From: Rhodopseudomonas palustris
Lineage (GTDB): Bacteria > Pseudomonadota > Alphaproteobacteria > Rhizobiales > Xanthobacteraceae
Direction: 5' to 3'
Length of the DNA: 64,000 nucleotides
Assembly (NCBI RefSeq): GCF_034479375.1
Contig: NZ_CP140155.1
Span: 744,001-808,000 of the forward strand
The position numbers and the translations under genes were made by a program. Of the stretch, positions 7,669 to 16,600 are shown in pieces. The notes beneath the pieces are model-generated. The model was given only the letters and a program-made list of their open reading frames with translations. It did no database searches and was not told where the DNA came from. Positions within the stretch are counted from its first letter, which is position 1, and each line of letters begins with the position of its first letter.

Positions 7669-10002
7669 TTACTTCGATCGGCCCTTGCTGTTCTCGGCCG
7701 CCTTCGCCAGCGCGGCCGCAAAGGCGCCGCCGCCGCCGCTGCTCTTCGGCTCCGGCTTGGGGCGATAGCGGTCGACCAGCTTGGCGTTGCCGCCGCCGTC
7801 CTTCCGTCGCTCGCCGGGCGCCGGAATGGGATCCGACAGCCGCAGCGTCAGCCCGATCCGGTTGCGCGGCACGTCGACCTCGAGCACCTTCACCTTCACC
7901 ACCTGGCCCGGCTTCACCACCTCGCGCGGATCGTTGATACGCCGCTCCGACATCGCGGAGATGTGGATCAGGCCGTCCTGATGCACGCCGATGTCGGCGA
8001 AGGCGCCGAACGCGGCGACGTTGGTGACGGTCGCCTCGAGGATCATGCCGGGCTTGAGGTCGGTGATCTTCTCGACGCCCTCCTGGAAGGTCGCGGTCTT
8101 GAATTCCGGGCGCGGATCGCGGCCGGGCTTTTCGAGTTCTTTCAGGATGTCGGTGACGGTCGGAATGCCGAACTTGTCGTCCGCGAAGGACGCGGGTTGC
8201 AGCGACTGCAGCGTCTTGGTCTGACCGATGATCGCCTTGATGTCGCTCTTGGTCGCCGCCAGAATCTTCTTCACCAGCGGATAGGCTTCCGGATGCACGC
8301 CGGAGGCGTCGAGCGGATTCTCGCCGTCGCGAATCCGCAGGAAGCCGGCGCATTGCTCGAACGCCTTCGGGCCGAGCCGCGGCACTTCCTTGAGCTTGCT
8401 GCGGCTCGGGAAGGGGCCGTTGGCGTCGCGGTGCGCGACGATGTTCGTCGCCAGCGTTTCGCCGATGCCGGAGACGCGCGCCAGCAGCGGCGCCGAGGCG
8501 GTGTTGAGATCGACGCCGACGGCGTTGACGCAGTCTTCCACGGTGGCGTCGAGCGCGCGCGACAGGACGTGCTGGTTGAGGTCGTGCTGATACTGGCCGA
8601 CGCCGATCGATTGCGGCGGCACCTTCACCAGTTCGCCGAGCGGGTCCTGCAGCCGCCGCGCGATCGAGACGGCGCCGCGGATCGAGACGTCGAGATCGGG
8701 GAATTCCTTGGAGGCGAATTCCGACGCCGAATACACCGACGCGCCGGCTTCGGAAACGATCGCCTTGGTGAGCTTGAGATCGGGCTTGGCCTTCATCAGA
8801 TCGGTGACGAGCTTTTCAGTCTCGCGCGACGCGGTGCCGTTGCCGATCGCGACCAGTTCGATGCGATGCTTGACGCAGAGCTGCGCCAGTTCGAGCATGC
8901 TCTCGTTCCACTTCCGCGCCGGCTCGTGCGGATAGATCGTGGTGTGGTCGACGAACTTGCCGGTCTGGTCGATCACCGCGACCTTGACGCCGGTGCGGAA
9001 GCCCGGATCGAGACCGAGCGTCGCACGGCCGCCCGCGGGCGCGGCCAGCAGCAGGTCGCGCAGATTGGCGGCGAACACGCGCACCGCTTCCTTCTCGGCC
9101 TGCTGCCAGAGCCGCATCCGCGTGTCGAGCGCCAGCCCGGTTTTGATCCGGGTGCGCCAGGCCCAGCGGACGCAATCCGATAGGAAAGCGTCGCCCGGCC
9201 GTCCCTTGCGCGCAATGCCGAAGGTCGCCGCGATGCGGTTTTCGTATTGCGTCGGTTCCTTCGAATCGGGATCTTCGCCGTCGCCGAAATCGAGCTGCAG
9301 CACCTCCTCCTTCTCGCCGCGCAGCAGCGCCAGGATGCGGTGCGACGGCAATTTCTGGTAGGGTTCGGAAAAGTCGAAATAGTCGGCGAATTTGGCGCCT
9401 TCGGTTTTCTTGCCGGTGCGAACGCTCGACTTGATCTGGCCGCGGCTCCAGATCGCTTCGCGCAGGCTGCCGGTGAGGTCGGCGTGTTCCGAAAAACGCT
9501 CGACCAGAATGGCGCGCGCGCCTTCCAGCGCGGCCTTGACGTCGGCGACCGGATGCTCGCCGTCGGTCTTCACGAAGGCCGCGGCCTCGGTCTCCGGATG
9601 CTTGTCGGGATTCGTCAGCAGCATCTCGGCCAGCGGCTCCAGCCCGGCCTCGCGCGCGATCTGCGCCTTGGTCCGGCGCTTTTCCTTGAACGGCAGATAG
9701 ATGTCTTCGAGCCGGGCCTTGGTGTCGGCCGCGAGCAGGGCCTTCTCGATCTCGGGCGTCAGCTTGTCCTGCTGCCTGATGCTGTCGATGATCGCGATCC
9801 GGCGCGCGTCCATCTCGCGCAGATAGCTTAGACGCTCTTCCAGCGCGCGCAACTGCACGTCGTCCAGCATCCCCGTCGCTTCCTTGCGATAGCGCGCGAT
9901 GAACGGAACGGTCGATCCGCCGTCGAGCAGGTCGATGGCGGCCTGGACCTGTTCTTCACGGACGGCGAGTTCGGTGGCGATGATGGACGCGATTTTCGGC
10001 AC
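7669..10002 (-). CDS. tex: Tex family RNA-binding transcriptional accessory protein
   Basis: A 777-residue protein with Tex architecture: the N-terminal helical Tex_N region containing VPFIARYRKEATG, a YqgF/RNase H-like domain (GLDPGFRTGVKVAVID, about residues 328-343), a helix-hairpin-helix region (NTASAPLLARVSGIGETLA), and a C-terminal S1 domain (GMILEATVTNVAAFGAFADIGVHQDGLIH). The tail is low-complexity and basic. Tex binds nucleic acids and is tied to transcription elongation and RNA metabolism. The GTG at 10002 begins PKIASIIATELAV, where homologues start. The upstream in-frame extension is arginine/proline-rich and looks non-coding. The acyltransferase gene lies upstream on the same strand. 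Confidence 0.95.
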   Translation of the reverse strand: MPKIASIIATELAVREEQVQAAIDLLDGGSTVPFIARYRKEATGMLDDVQLRALEERLSYLREMDARRIAIIDSIRQQDKLTPEIEKALLAADTKARLEDIYLPFKEKRRTKAQIAREAGLEPLAEMLLTNPDKHPETEAAAFVKTDGEHPVADVKAALEGARAILVERFSEHADLTGSLREAIWSRGQIKSSVRTGKKTEGAKFADYFDFSEPYQKLPSHRILALLRGEKEEVLQLDFGDGEDPDSKEPTQYENRIAATFGIARKGRPGDAFLSDCVRWAWRTRIKTGLALDTRMRLWQQAEKEAVRVFAANLRDLLLAAPAGGRATLGLDPGFRTGVKVAVIDQTGKFVDHTTIYPHEPARKWNESMLELAQLCVKHRIELVAIGNGTASRETEKLVTDLMKAKPDLKLTKAIVSEAGASVYSASEFASKEFPDLDVSIRGAVSIARRLQDPLGELVKVPPQSIGVGQYQHDLNQHVLSRALDATVEDCVNAVGVDLNTASAPLLARVSGIGETLATNIVAHRDANGPFPSRSKLKEVPRLGPKAFEQCAGFLRIRDGENPLDASGVHPEAYPLVKKILAATKSDIKAIIGQTKTLQSLQPASFADDKFGIPTVTDILKELEKPGRDPRPEFKTATFQEGVEKITDLKPGMILEATVTNVAAFGAFADIGVHQDGLIHISAMSERRINDPREVVKPGQVVKVKVLEVDVPRNRIGLTLRLSDPIPAPGERRKDGGGNAKLVDRYRPKPEPKSSGGGGAFAAALAKAAENSKGRSK

Positions 10003-10135
10003 TGGAGGTCTCTCGGAACGATGGCAAGGAGGTCGATTGAGCGCCGGCTGCGCGGCGAATCGAAGGCACCGTACGACATCCCGGCAGCAAGGGGGACGGC
10101 GCGGTCGCGGTGGCCCACAGCCGTTTGCGGGCCGT

Positions 10136-11269
10136 TCAGCCGGCGGCTGCGCTCCGGACGCGCGGGGCGAGCAAGGCGCGGACGGCTCGCCCGAGACGGA
10201 TGCCGGGCAGTTCGACAAATCTGTAGCAGACATAGGCGAGCGCCAGGGCCGCCATGGTGCTCACGACGAAGACGAGCAGGGCGACCAGCAGTCGCGGCAG
10301 GCCGAGACCGTCGATCGTCCAGGCGAGAAATGCCGGATGATTCCAGATCGGCGTGATCGTCAGGAAATGGAACAGGTAGTAGCTGAACGACAGCTTCCCC
10401 AGCCAATGCGCGGCCGGATGGTCGAGCACGTCGAGCAGCGACGCACGCGGACCGTAGGCGACCAGATAGATCAACATCCACGCGCAGAGCGAGTTGACCA
10501 GAAAACGCCAGGTCGAGGCATGGCCGATGAGCGGGCGCGCGGTGAAGAACAGGATGATGAACAGCGTGAGGGCGAGATTGGCCTGGCGCGGCGACAGCCG
10601 CGACGCCAGCCGGCCCGATGCCACCGCGCAGAAGCAGCCGAATGTGAAGGCGTAGTAGAACTGCAGCGGCGGGTCGCCCAGCATCTTGTGGACGGAGGGG
10701 TCGAACGACAGCACGACCAGGGTGATCGCGATGACGGCCGCCATCGTGGTGGGCAGCGGCGCGCCGCGGAACAGCAGCAGGTACATGGCGTAGATCAGCG
10801 GGATGGCAAGCATCTCGAGTTGCAGCGACCACATCACGCCGTTGAGCGATGTGTCGATCAGCGCCATGTTCTTCAGGACGATGGACAGCGGGACGGCCGT
10901 GCCGGTCAGTGCCATCGCAATGGCGAACAGGCCGATCGCGAAGACGATCGCCGGATATAGCCGGAACAGTCGCGCGACGACGAAATCAGTGGCCTGTGCA
11001 GCCGAGGGGCGGGCGTCCTTCAGCAATGACCGCGTCAACACGAATCCGCTGAGGACGAAGAAGAAGATCACCGCCTGCAGGCCATCGACGCCGTGCACGA
11101 TCGCTCGGTAAGCGAAACGACTCCATGCGTCGAGTTCAACTCCCGGGTTGGTCAGCAACGACGTCTCGGCGCCTGTCGGCGCCTGAGCCACGTGCGACGC
11201 CGCGACCAGCAGCGCGGCAATGCCGCGCATCGACTCGAGTCGAGGGATGAAGCTGCGGTCCTGGCTCAT
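10136..11269 (-). CDS. Acyltransferase 3 family membrane protein (OafA/YrhL-like)
   Basis: A 377-residue inner-membrane protein with about ten hydrophobic helices. The N-terminus IPRLESMRGIAALLVAASHV contains the R-G-x-A segment with a following His that marks acyltransferase-3 proteins, and FVLSGFVLTRSL follows, the other conserved family motif. Members O-acetylate or O-acylate surface polysaccharides, lipid A, Nod factors or peptidoglycan. No polysaccharide genes are nearby to indicate the acceptor. It runs on the same strand as tex, 133 bases upstream of it. Confidence 0.9.
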   Translation of the reverse strand: MSQDRSFIPRLESMRGIAALLVAASHVAQAPTGAETSLLTNPGVELDAWSRFAYRAIVHGVDGLQAVIFFFVLSGFVLTRSLLKDARPSAAQATDFVVARLFRLYPAIVFAIGLFAIAMALTGTAVPLSIVLKNMALIDTSLNGVMWSLQLEMLAIPLIYAMYLLLFRGAPLPTTMAAVIAITLVVLSFDPSVHKMLGDPPLQFYYAFTFGCFCAVASGRLASRLSPRQANLALTLFIILFFTARPLIGHASTWRFLVNSLCAWMLIYLVAYGPRASLLDVLDHPAAHWLGKLSFSYYLFHFLTITPIWNHPAFLAWTIDGLGLPRLLVALLVFVVSTMAALALAYVCYRFVELPGIRLGRAVRALLAPRVRSAAAG

Positions 11270-11641
11270 TCTGAATCGGAGTTTGGGTTGGATCGGACTT
11301 CGGAATGGGCGGGGCCGAACCGCGCTGTTCCATGGTTACGGTTGCGCGGAGAGGAGCGTGGTCGGGCAGCCGGCGAGGTGAGCCGCAGGCTCCTCGCATA
11401 ACCTGTCGATGTACGGCGACTCGTACACCTTTGCTGAGCCGCTCGCCATCCGCGATCCACCTGTTCGGCGCCGGCAGGGTTTGTATTCCAACGTTTTGTG
11501 GGTTCCGCGAACCGCGGGGTGATCCCCGCCGGACCAACAATGACAGGCGAGCTGCAAGGGGGAACAATGCCCCTTCCAGACGCCACAATTAAATGCTAAT
11601 AATTCGCATGTGCAATAACTTAGTCTTTCGGGCCCATTATC
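11270..11641. other. Intergenic region between divergent genes, no gene seen
   Basis: 372 bases between the acyltransferase start (minus) and the outer-membrane protein start (plus). No coding signature was found. The last 60 bases are markedly AT-rich (around AATTAAATGCTAATAATTCG) and probably carry the promoter of the outer-membrane protein. No operator or RNA structure was recognised. Confidence 0.5.
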
Positions 11642-12637
11642 ATGTATATGAAATCATTTCATAATTTGAGAGATGGCTCGGTTCGCGCGTCTTCACCGCG
11701 GCGAGGAGCGGGTGCAGCGTTGCTGTTTCTCGGTGCGCTCTGCGTCGCCGCCCCAGCCTCCGCCAACGAGGAGCCGCTGTGGCGAGCGAACGCCAAGCCG
11801 GTGATCACGGTGCCCGGAGGGGTCGCGGCCGTTGGCGCACACGCTGACGGCACGGATACCGAGCACATCTTCGGTTTCAGCATGGGCTCCGACATCGGGC
11901 AGCCGGGCGAAATCGAACTCGAGATGGAGAACGTCGGCGCTCTCGGCAAACGCAACGGCGGCTATGCGACGCTCGCGACGCTGAACCAGGTCAAATACAC
12001 GCTGACGGATCGTTTCCGGATCGCTCCCGGCTTTGCGCTCGGCGCGCAGCGGATCGACGGCGTCGCCGGCTTCGACGATCGGCATCATATGAGCTTCAAC
12101 GGCGCGACGCTGGAGTTCCGCTACAAGCTGATCGACCGCGCCGTCGCGCCGTTCGGGTTGACGCTCCACGCGCAGCCCGGATGGAACCGGGTCGACGACG
12201 GCAGCGGGCTGCGCGTCTCGCAATACGGCGCGGAGTTCGCCGCTTTGTTCGACCGGGAACTGGTCAAGGATCGCTGGTACGCCGCCTTCAATATCTGGTA
12301 CGGGACCGGCGTCACCCGCGAACATGCGACCGGGCTCAGCGGTCATGATTCCGACTTCGCGCTGCACGGCGCGCTGTCCTATCAAGTGCAGCCGGGTCTG
12401 GTGGTCGGCGTCGGCACGCGCTATCTGCGCAGCTATGACGGCGGCGGCCTCGATCGTCTCGCCGGCGAGGCGGTGTATGTCGGTCCGACGTTCTCGTACA
12501 ATCTCACCGATACGCTCGGGCTGTCCGGCACCTGGCAGGTCCAGCTCGCCGGCCGCGCGGTCGGCGACGGGCGGCACCTCGATCTCGAGAATTTCGAGCG
12601 GCATCAGGCGATGCTGCGGATCAACGCGCACTTCTGA
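11642..12637 (+). CDS. Predicted outer-membrane beta-barrel protein, hypothetical
   Basis: A 331-residue protein with a long signal peptide (hydrophobic GAALLFLGALCVAAPASA, cleavage near ASA-NE). The mature part alternates polar and hydrophobic residues in strand-like blocks (GGYATLATLNQVKYTL, WYAAFNIWYGTG, VGVGTRYLRSY). It ends in a terminal Phe (LRINAHF), the usual BAM-recognition signal of outer-membrane barrels. ATG 11642 and ATG 11648 are both possible starts. No enzymatic motif was recognised, so it could be a pore, receptor or structural barrel. Confidence 0.7.
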   Translation: MYMKSFHNLRDGSVRASSPRRGAGAALLFLGALCVAAPASANEEPLWRANAKPVITVPGGVAAVGAHADGTDTEHIFGFSMGSDIGQPGEIELEMENVGALGKRNGGYATLATLNQVKYTLTDRFRIAPGFALGAQRIDGVAGFDDRHHMSFNGATLEFRYKLIDRAVAPFGLTLHAQPGWNRVDDGSGLRVSQYGAEFAALFDRELVKDRWYAAFNIWYGTGVTREHATGLSGHDSDFALHGALSYQVQPGLVVGVGTRYLRSYDGGGLDRLAGEAVYVGPTFSYNLTDTLGLSGTWQVQLAGRAVGDGRHLDLENFERHQAMLRINAHF

Positions 12638-12773
12638 ACGGCCGGTCGCGGCGCGCGCCGTTTCGCTGCGCGCAGCTTCGTCGCGACCACAATCTGGTCC
12701 GAATCTGCAACTAATCGTTGTGAGTACGAGCATACGGGGGCGTTGGTCGTGCGCAGCGTCACGTCATCCGGAT

Positions 12774-14156
12774 ATGCCCATGCCCCTTGCCGCCGACCCG
12801 GCCGCTTCGATCTCGACCACAGCCCCGAATTCGAACAGCGCGGCGGTTCCGGCGTCGCTGCTGCTGTCGCGCGGCGTCGCCAGGCTGGAGGTGATGCTCA
12901 AACTCACCACGGCGATCCTGGCGCTGGCCGCGGGCGTCTACACCTATCTCGGCGTCCGCGAACTGCTCGACGGCAGCCCGACCACGGTGTTCTTCGCCGC
13001 GCTGATCTATTCGGTCGCGGTCTCCGTCGGCATCTACGCCTTCTGGGTGTTCCTGATGCAGTTCATGCCGCACGTCGTGGACCGTACCGGCCGCGTCCTG
13101 ATGTTCGGCTGCATGATTTTCGGCTCGCTGATGATCGTGGCGATGTCGTCCTGGCTGAACGCCTCGGCGCTGGCCGGCGGCGCCGCGATCCGGCAGCATC
13201 TCGCGATCACGGTGCAGGATTACACGCGCGATCTCGACGCGGCGAACACCAACGCCATCGCGGCGCAGGGGCTGTTGCCCGACATCCAGATCGCGTCGTC
13301 GCGGTTCGCCAAATTGGCCGACGCGGAGCGCGCCGGCTCGCTCACCGGCACGTCGGGCTCCGGCACGGTGGTGCAATTGCTGACGCAGATGTCGGGACAA
13401 CTCGACAGCCTCGGCAAGGAAGTCGAAGCCTCGGGCAAGCGCGTGTCGGCGCTGTTTGCGGAGGGCGGCAAGCATCTCGCGCGAATGCGCGAAATGGTGT
13501 CCGAGCGCGGTCCGATCGGCGAGCGCAGCGATGGATTTGCCACCGAGTCCCTGGCGCTGATGGGCGTGATCGCCAATCTGCAGCAGACCTCGGTCGCACC
13601 GGCGGTGAAGCGCGCGGCGGCGACGCTGTCGTCGTCGTTCATCGCGCCCGCGGCCGGTGGGCGCAGCGCCGATCTCGCCGAGCGCCAGACGGCGGTGGTC
13701 GGCAAGGTCGAGGGCGCGATCGCGGCGCAGGCCGCGTCGCTGGCGGGCGCGGCCGACAAGATTCTGGAGATGCCGCGGATCGAACCGGGGCGGTTCCAGG
13801 CGCTGTCGCCGGCGGAAGCCGTGCTGCGCTACGCCGGTGACTTCATTCCGAGCTGGGCCGGCGCGATCTCGATCGACCTGATGCCGGCGGTGCTGGTGCT
13901 GATCCTGTGCGTTGTGCACGCCGCGATCCGGCGCGAGGGGCTGCCCGTGGCGAGCGCTTCGGCAATGACCGCGGCCGAGATGATGGCGGCGCTCAGAATG
14001 GCGCGCGAGGTCGAGCAGGCGAGCCGCGCGGTGCAGCCGTCAGCCGAGCCTAAAGTGAACGAGCCGGGCGAGGCGCCGGCGATCGCCGATGAGCCTGCCG
14101 CCGCCACGGCCGACGAAAACGTCACCGCGCTATCGTCGGCGCGGCACGTCAAGTAA
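12774..14156 (+). CDS. Hypothetical multi-pass membrane protein with large helical domain
   Basis: A 460-residue protein not assigned to a named family. Three hydrophobic segments lie at about residues 41-60, 72-97 and 107-127. A long Ala-rich helical region of about 240 residues follows (heptad-like stretches LDSLGKEVEASGKRVSALFAEG and MREMVSERGPIGERS), then another membrane segment near residues 380-397 (LMPAVLVLILCVVHAAI) and a polar Ala/Glu/Pro-rich tail. The helical block should sit on one side of the membrane, probably periplasmic. ATG 12774 begins MPMPLAADP. The next gene, 13 bases on, is a ClpP-like membrane protease, suggesting a functional pair. Confidence 0.65.
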   Translation: MPMPLAADPAASISTTAPNSNSAAVPASLLLSRGVARLEVMLKLTTAILALAAGVYTYLGVRELLDGSPTTVFFAALIYSVAVSVGIYAFWVFLMQFMPHVVDRTGRVLMFGCMIFGSLMIVAMSSWLNASALAGGAAIRQHLAITVQDYTRDLDAANTNAIAAQGLLPDIQIASSRFAKLADAERAGSLTGTSGSGTVVQLLTQMSGQLDSLGKEVEASGKRVSALFAEGGKHLARMREMVSERGPIGERSDGFATESLALMGVIANLQQTSVAPAVKRAAATLSSSFIAPAAGGRSADLAERQTAVVGKVEGAIAAQAASLAGAADKILEMPRIEPGRFQALSPAEAVLRYAGDFIPSWAGAISIDLMPAVLVLILCVVHAAIRREGLPVASASAMTAAEMMAALRMAREVEQASRAVQPSAEPKVNEPGEAPAIADEPAAATADENVTALSSARHVK

Positions 14157-14169
14157 GCGCGGTCCGTCG

Positions 14170-14991
14170 ATGGCTGGCCTGACGCAACGTTTCAACCGAT
14201 GGATCGCCGGCAATCCGGACGATGCCGTGCTGCGTCTGGTGTTCCGCGGGCTGGTCGCCGCTTCGATCGGCGCGTTGGCGTTCGATCTCGCGGGCGCGAA
14301 TGGCTGGGTGGCGCCGGTCGACGGCACGCCGGCTCCGGCCGACCAGCGCGAGACCATGCCGAGCGGATTGCCGACGCTGCCCGCGATTCTGTCGCCGTGG
14401 CTGCCGGGTGGCGACCGGCTTGCGCCACTGCCGCAGACCGATGGCGCACTGGGCAAGGCGATGACGTTCGACCTCGTGAGCGGCGGCCGTCTGACCGCCA
14501 CCGGCACGATCACGCCTGGTACCTCCGAGGCTTTCGCGAAAGCGATCGAACGGCACGGCGAATACATCAAGACGGTGGTGCTGAATTCGCCCGGCGGTTC
14601 GGTCAGCGACGCACTGGCGATGGGGCGGCTGATCCGCGATCGCAAGCTCGCCACGCTGGTCGAGGCCGGGAAGTACTGCGCGTCGTCCTGTCCGCTGGTA
14701 TTCTTCGGCGGCCTCGAGCGCCGCGCGGGCGACAAGGCGGCGATCGGGGTGCACCAGGTGTTTGCCGCCAAGAGCGCGGCCGCCGCGCCCGCATCGCGTG
14801 ACGCCATGAGCGACGCGCAGCGGATCTCCGCGCGCTGCCAGCGCTATCTCGGTGACATGGGAATCGACCTGCAGGTCTGGATTCACGCCATGGAAACGCC
14901 GAAAGACCGGCTGTTTGTGTTCAAACGGGACGAATTGCAGGCCCTGAAGATCGTCACCCCGCCGGCTGCGGCGCCGGCGGCCACACCCTGA
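14170..14991 (+). CDS. ClpP/crotonase-fold membrane-anchored periplasmic protease-like protein
   Basis: A 273-residue protein with one hydrophobic anchor near residues 21-40 and a C-terminal ClpP-like domain. VVLNSPGGSVSDALAMGRLIR (about residues 137-157) matches the conserved glycine-rich turn of ClpP/SppA folds. GKYCASSCPLVFFGG holds the Ser/Cys at the nucleophile position, and IGVHQVF follows with a candidate catalytic His. This combination occurs in periplasmic 'ClpP-like' (COG3904-type) proteins of alphaproteobacteria. It starts 13 bases after the preceding membrane-protein gene and is probably translated with it. Substrates unknown; catalytic competence is inferred. Confidence 0.72.
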   Translation: MAGLTQRFNRWIAGNPDDAVLRLVFRGLVAASIGALAFDLAGANGWVAPVDGTPAPADQRETMPSGLPTLPAILSPWLPGGDRLAPLPQTDGALGKAMTFDLVSGGRLTATGTITPGTSEAFAKAIERHGEYIKTVVLNSPGGSVSDALAMGRLIRDRKLATLVEAGKYCASSCPLVFFGGLERRAGDKAAIGVHQVFAAKSAAAAPASRDAMSDAQRISARCQRYLGDMGIDLQVWIHAMETPKDRLFVFKRDELQALKIVTPPAAAPAATP

Positions 14992-15000
14992 GGCCCGACC

Positions 15001-15035
15001 CGCGATATCGTATCGCGGCGACGTGTCGCGGTTTT
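15001..15035 (+). terminator. Tandem hairpins, probable terminator
   Basis: CGCGATA-TCG-TATCGCG (15001-15017) is followed at once by GCGAC-GT-GTCGC (15018-15029), then GG and a TTTT run. It lies just after the ClpP-like gene. Confidence 0.6.
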
Positions 15036-15150
15036 CAGTTGTCAACCTGCATCGAAACACCACTTTTTGTGGGTGTCCTGCATTGGTTCCAGCAACTTTT
15101 GAAAATCCTCGTCGTTATCGGCCCAGTGCAACGTCGCGAAGGAAAATGAA

Positions 15151-15642
15151 ATGAAGAAGACAGGCTTGGTTCTTGGTGCGGTAGCTGCGCTTGCGGTCGC
15201 CACCGCATCGGCTCCCGCGCAGGCGCAGCGCGGTTACGGTTACGGCCATGGGATCGGCCCGGCCCTGATCGGCGGGCTCGCGGCTGGCGCGCTGATCGCA
15301 GGTGCAGCTTCCAGTGGCTATGGCTACGGTCCTGGGTATGGCTATGGCTATGGCTATGGTTATGGCGGTGGACCGTACTATGGCTCGCCGTATTATGCTC
15401 CCCGCGTCGTCAGCTATTACGGCGGTCCGCGCTACTACGGTGGCGGCGGTTGGGGATACGGCGGTCCGCGCTACTACGCACGTCCCCGTGCGGTCTACTA
15501 CGGCGGCGGTTATCGTCCGTATGGAGGCTATCGCCAGTCATACGGTTACGCTGGTTCGCCCGTGATTCGGGCCGGCTACATCGGTGGCCCGCGCTTCGGT
15601 GGCCCGCGTCACGGTCACCGACACATCCATCGCCGCTGGTAA
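15151..15642 (+). CDS. Small secreted Gly/Tyr-rich repeat protein
   Basis: A 163-residue protein with a Sec signal (MKKTGLVLGAVAALAVATASAPAQA). The mature sequence is built of GYGYGPGYGYG and GGPRYYGGG-like runs and ends in a His/Arg-rich tail (GPRHGHRHIHRRW). A short hydrophobic Gly/Ala stretch (IGGLAAGALIAGAASSG) precedes the repeats. Such low-complexity exported proteins are common in Bradyrhizobium relatives and have no established function; surface or envelope localisation is likely. The ATG at 15151 follows a GAAGGAAAA site. Confidence 0.8.
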   Translation: MKKTGLVLGAVAALAVATASAPAQAQRGYGYGHGIGPALIGGLAAGALIAGAASSGYGYGPGYGYGYGYGYGGGPYYGSPYYAPRVVSYYGGPRYYGGGGWGYGGPRYYARPRAVYYGGGYRPYGGYRQSYGYAGSPVIRAGYIGGPRFGGPRHGHRHIHRRW

Positions 15643-15689
15643 ACACCTTCTTCGGCGATCGGATCGATCGCGGATGCATGATGATCGAG

Positions 15690-15724
15690 GGCGGTAGCGG
15701 CAACGCTGCCGCCTTCAGTGTTTT
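15690..15724. terminator. Hairpin between convergent genes
   Basis: GGCGGTAGCG (15690-15699), loop GCAA, CGCTGCCGCC (15704-15713), pairing with one G-T wobble, and TTTT from 15721. It lies between the Gly/Tyr-rich protein (plus) and the TetR gene (minus). Confidence 0.5.
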
Positions 15725-15795
15725 CGGCCCCCACGTGAGAGTGTTTCGCCAGCTCTCGCCGGACGCGCCGCGCGGGGAGGGGCGCCTCCTACGCA

Positions 15796-16428
15796 TCACG
15801 ACGCGCCGCGACGAGCTCCGTTCAGGAACAGCTTCCAAGCGGTCTCGAAATAGGCGTTCTGCGCCCGTGTCGACGCGTAGGTCGCGCGGCCGAGCATGGC
15901 GTCGATCATCGGGCCCACGGCCACGCAGTTCAGCAGATGCATCGCGAGGAAGGACACGTCGCCGGGCGCGAGATCGCCGCTGCGCTGCGCATCTTTGATC
16001 AGGGCGAACAGTCGATCCATGATCGGATCGTCCTTGTTGCCGGCGACAGATTGTCCGACCACCAGCGCCTCACTGAAGGCAATCCGTTTGAAAGCGATCA
16101 GGGTCGGATCGAGATTGACCGTAAGCAGCCAGCGCGCGGCCGCGCGCAACTGTGTCAGCACGTCGCCTTTCTCCGCCGCCGCCATCGTCGAATGGAAATG
16201 CGCTTGCGTCTGGATCCGCGCATGCTCGACGACGCCTTCGAACAGCGCGAGCTTCGAGGGAAACCGGCGATAGACCGTGTCCTTGCCGACGCCGCACGCC
16301 GCCACGACCTGCTCGACCGAGGTCGCCGCATAGCCTTGCTGCGCAAAAAGCTGCGCCGCTGTCTCGATGATGTGAACCGATTTGGCTTCGCCGTCGGCCT
16401 TGCGCGGACGACCGCCTCTCTGTGTCAT
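15796..16428 (-). CDS. TetR/AcrR family transcriptional regulator
   Basis: A 210-residue repressor-type protein. The N-terminal helix-turn-helix is clear (HIIETAAQLFAQQGYAATSVEQVVAACGVGKDTVYRRFPSK split over residues 20-58), preceded by a basic GGRPRKADGE segment. The C-terminal half is the variable ligand and dimer domain. ATG 16428 was chosen over an in-frame start 102 bases upstream because the upstream peptide has no TetR similarity. It is divergent from the TonB receptor operon, and a near-perfect palindrome lies between them. Control of that operon is therefore likely. Confidence 0.9.
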   Translation of the reverse strand: MTQRGGRPRKADGEAKSVHIIETAAQLFAQQGYAATSVEQVVAACGVGKDTVYRRFPSKLALFEGVVEHARIQTQAHFHSTMAAAEKGDVLTQLRAAARWLLTVNLDPTLIAFKRIAFSEALVVGQSVAGNKDDPIMDRLFALIKDAQRSGDLAPGDVSFLAMHLLNCVAVGPMIDAMLGRATYASTRAQNAYFETAWKLFLNGARRGAS

Positions 16429-16537
16429 GGGATACGTCCCGCACCAGCGCTCGCGCTTCCAATTTCGAACCCGCGCAACGCTCGCGAGCCTTCGAACTAT
16501 TCCAGTCTCATGTTCGCGTCGGGTTTGCAATCGCGCT

Positions 16538-16556
16538 GGACAGGACGGTCCCGTCC
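16538..16556. promoter_or_regulatory. Candidate TetR operator in the tetR/TonB-receptor gap
   Basis: The 19-base GGACAGGACGGTCCCGTCC matches its own reverse complement at 16 of 19 positions (pattern GGACrGGACsGTCCyGTCC). It has two overlapping dyads, as in operators that bind two TetR dimers. It is centred 54 bases upstream of the TonB receptor start and 119 bases from the tetR start. Confidence 0.45.
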
Positions 16557-16600
16557 CGTTTTATTGCCGGCCACGGTTTATGAAACTCGGGGGCGGTTGC

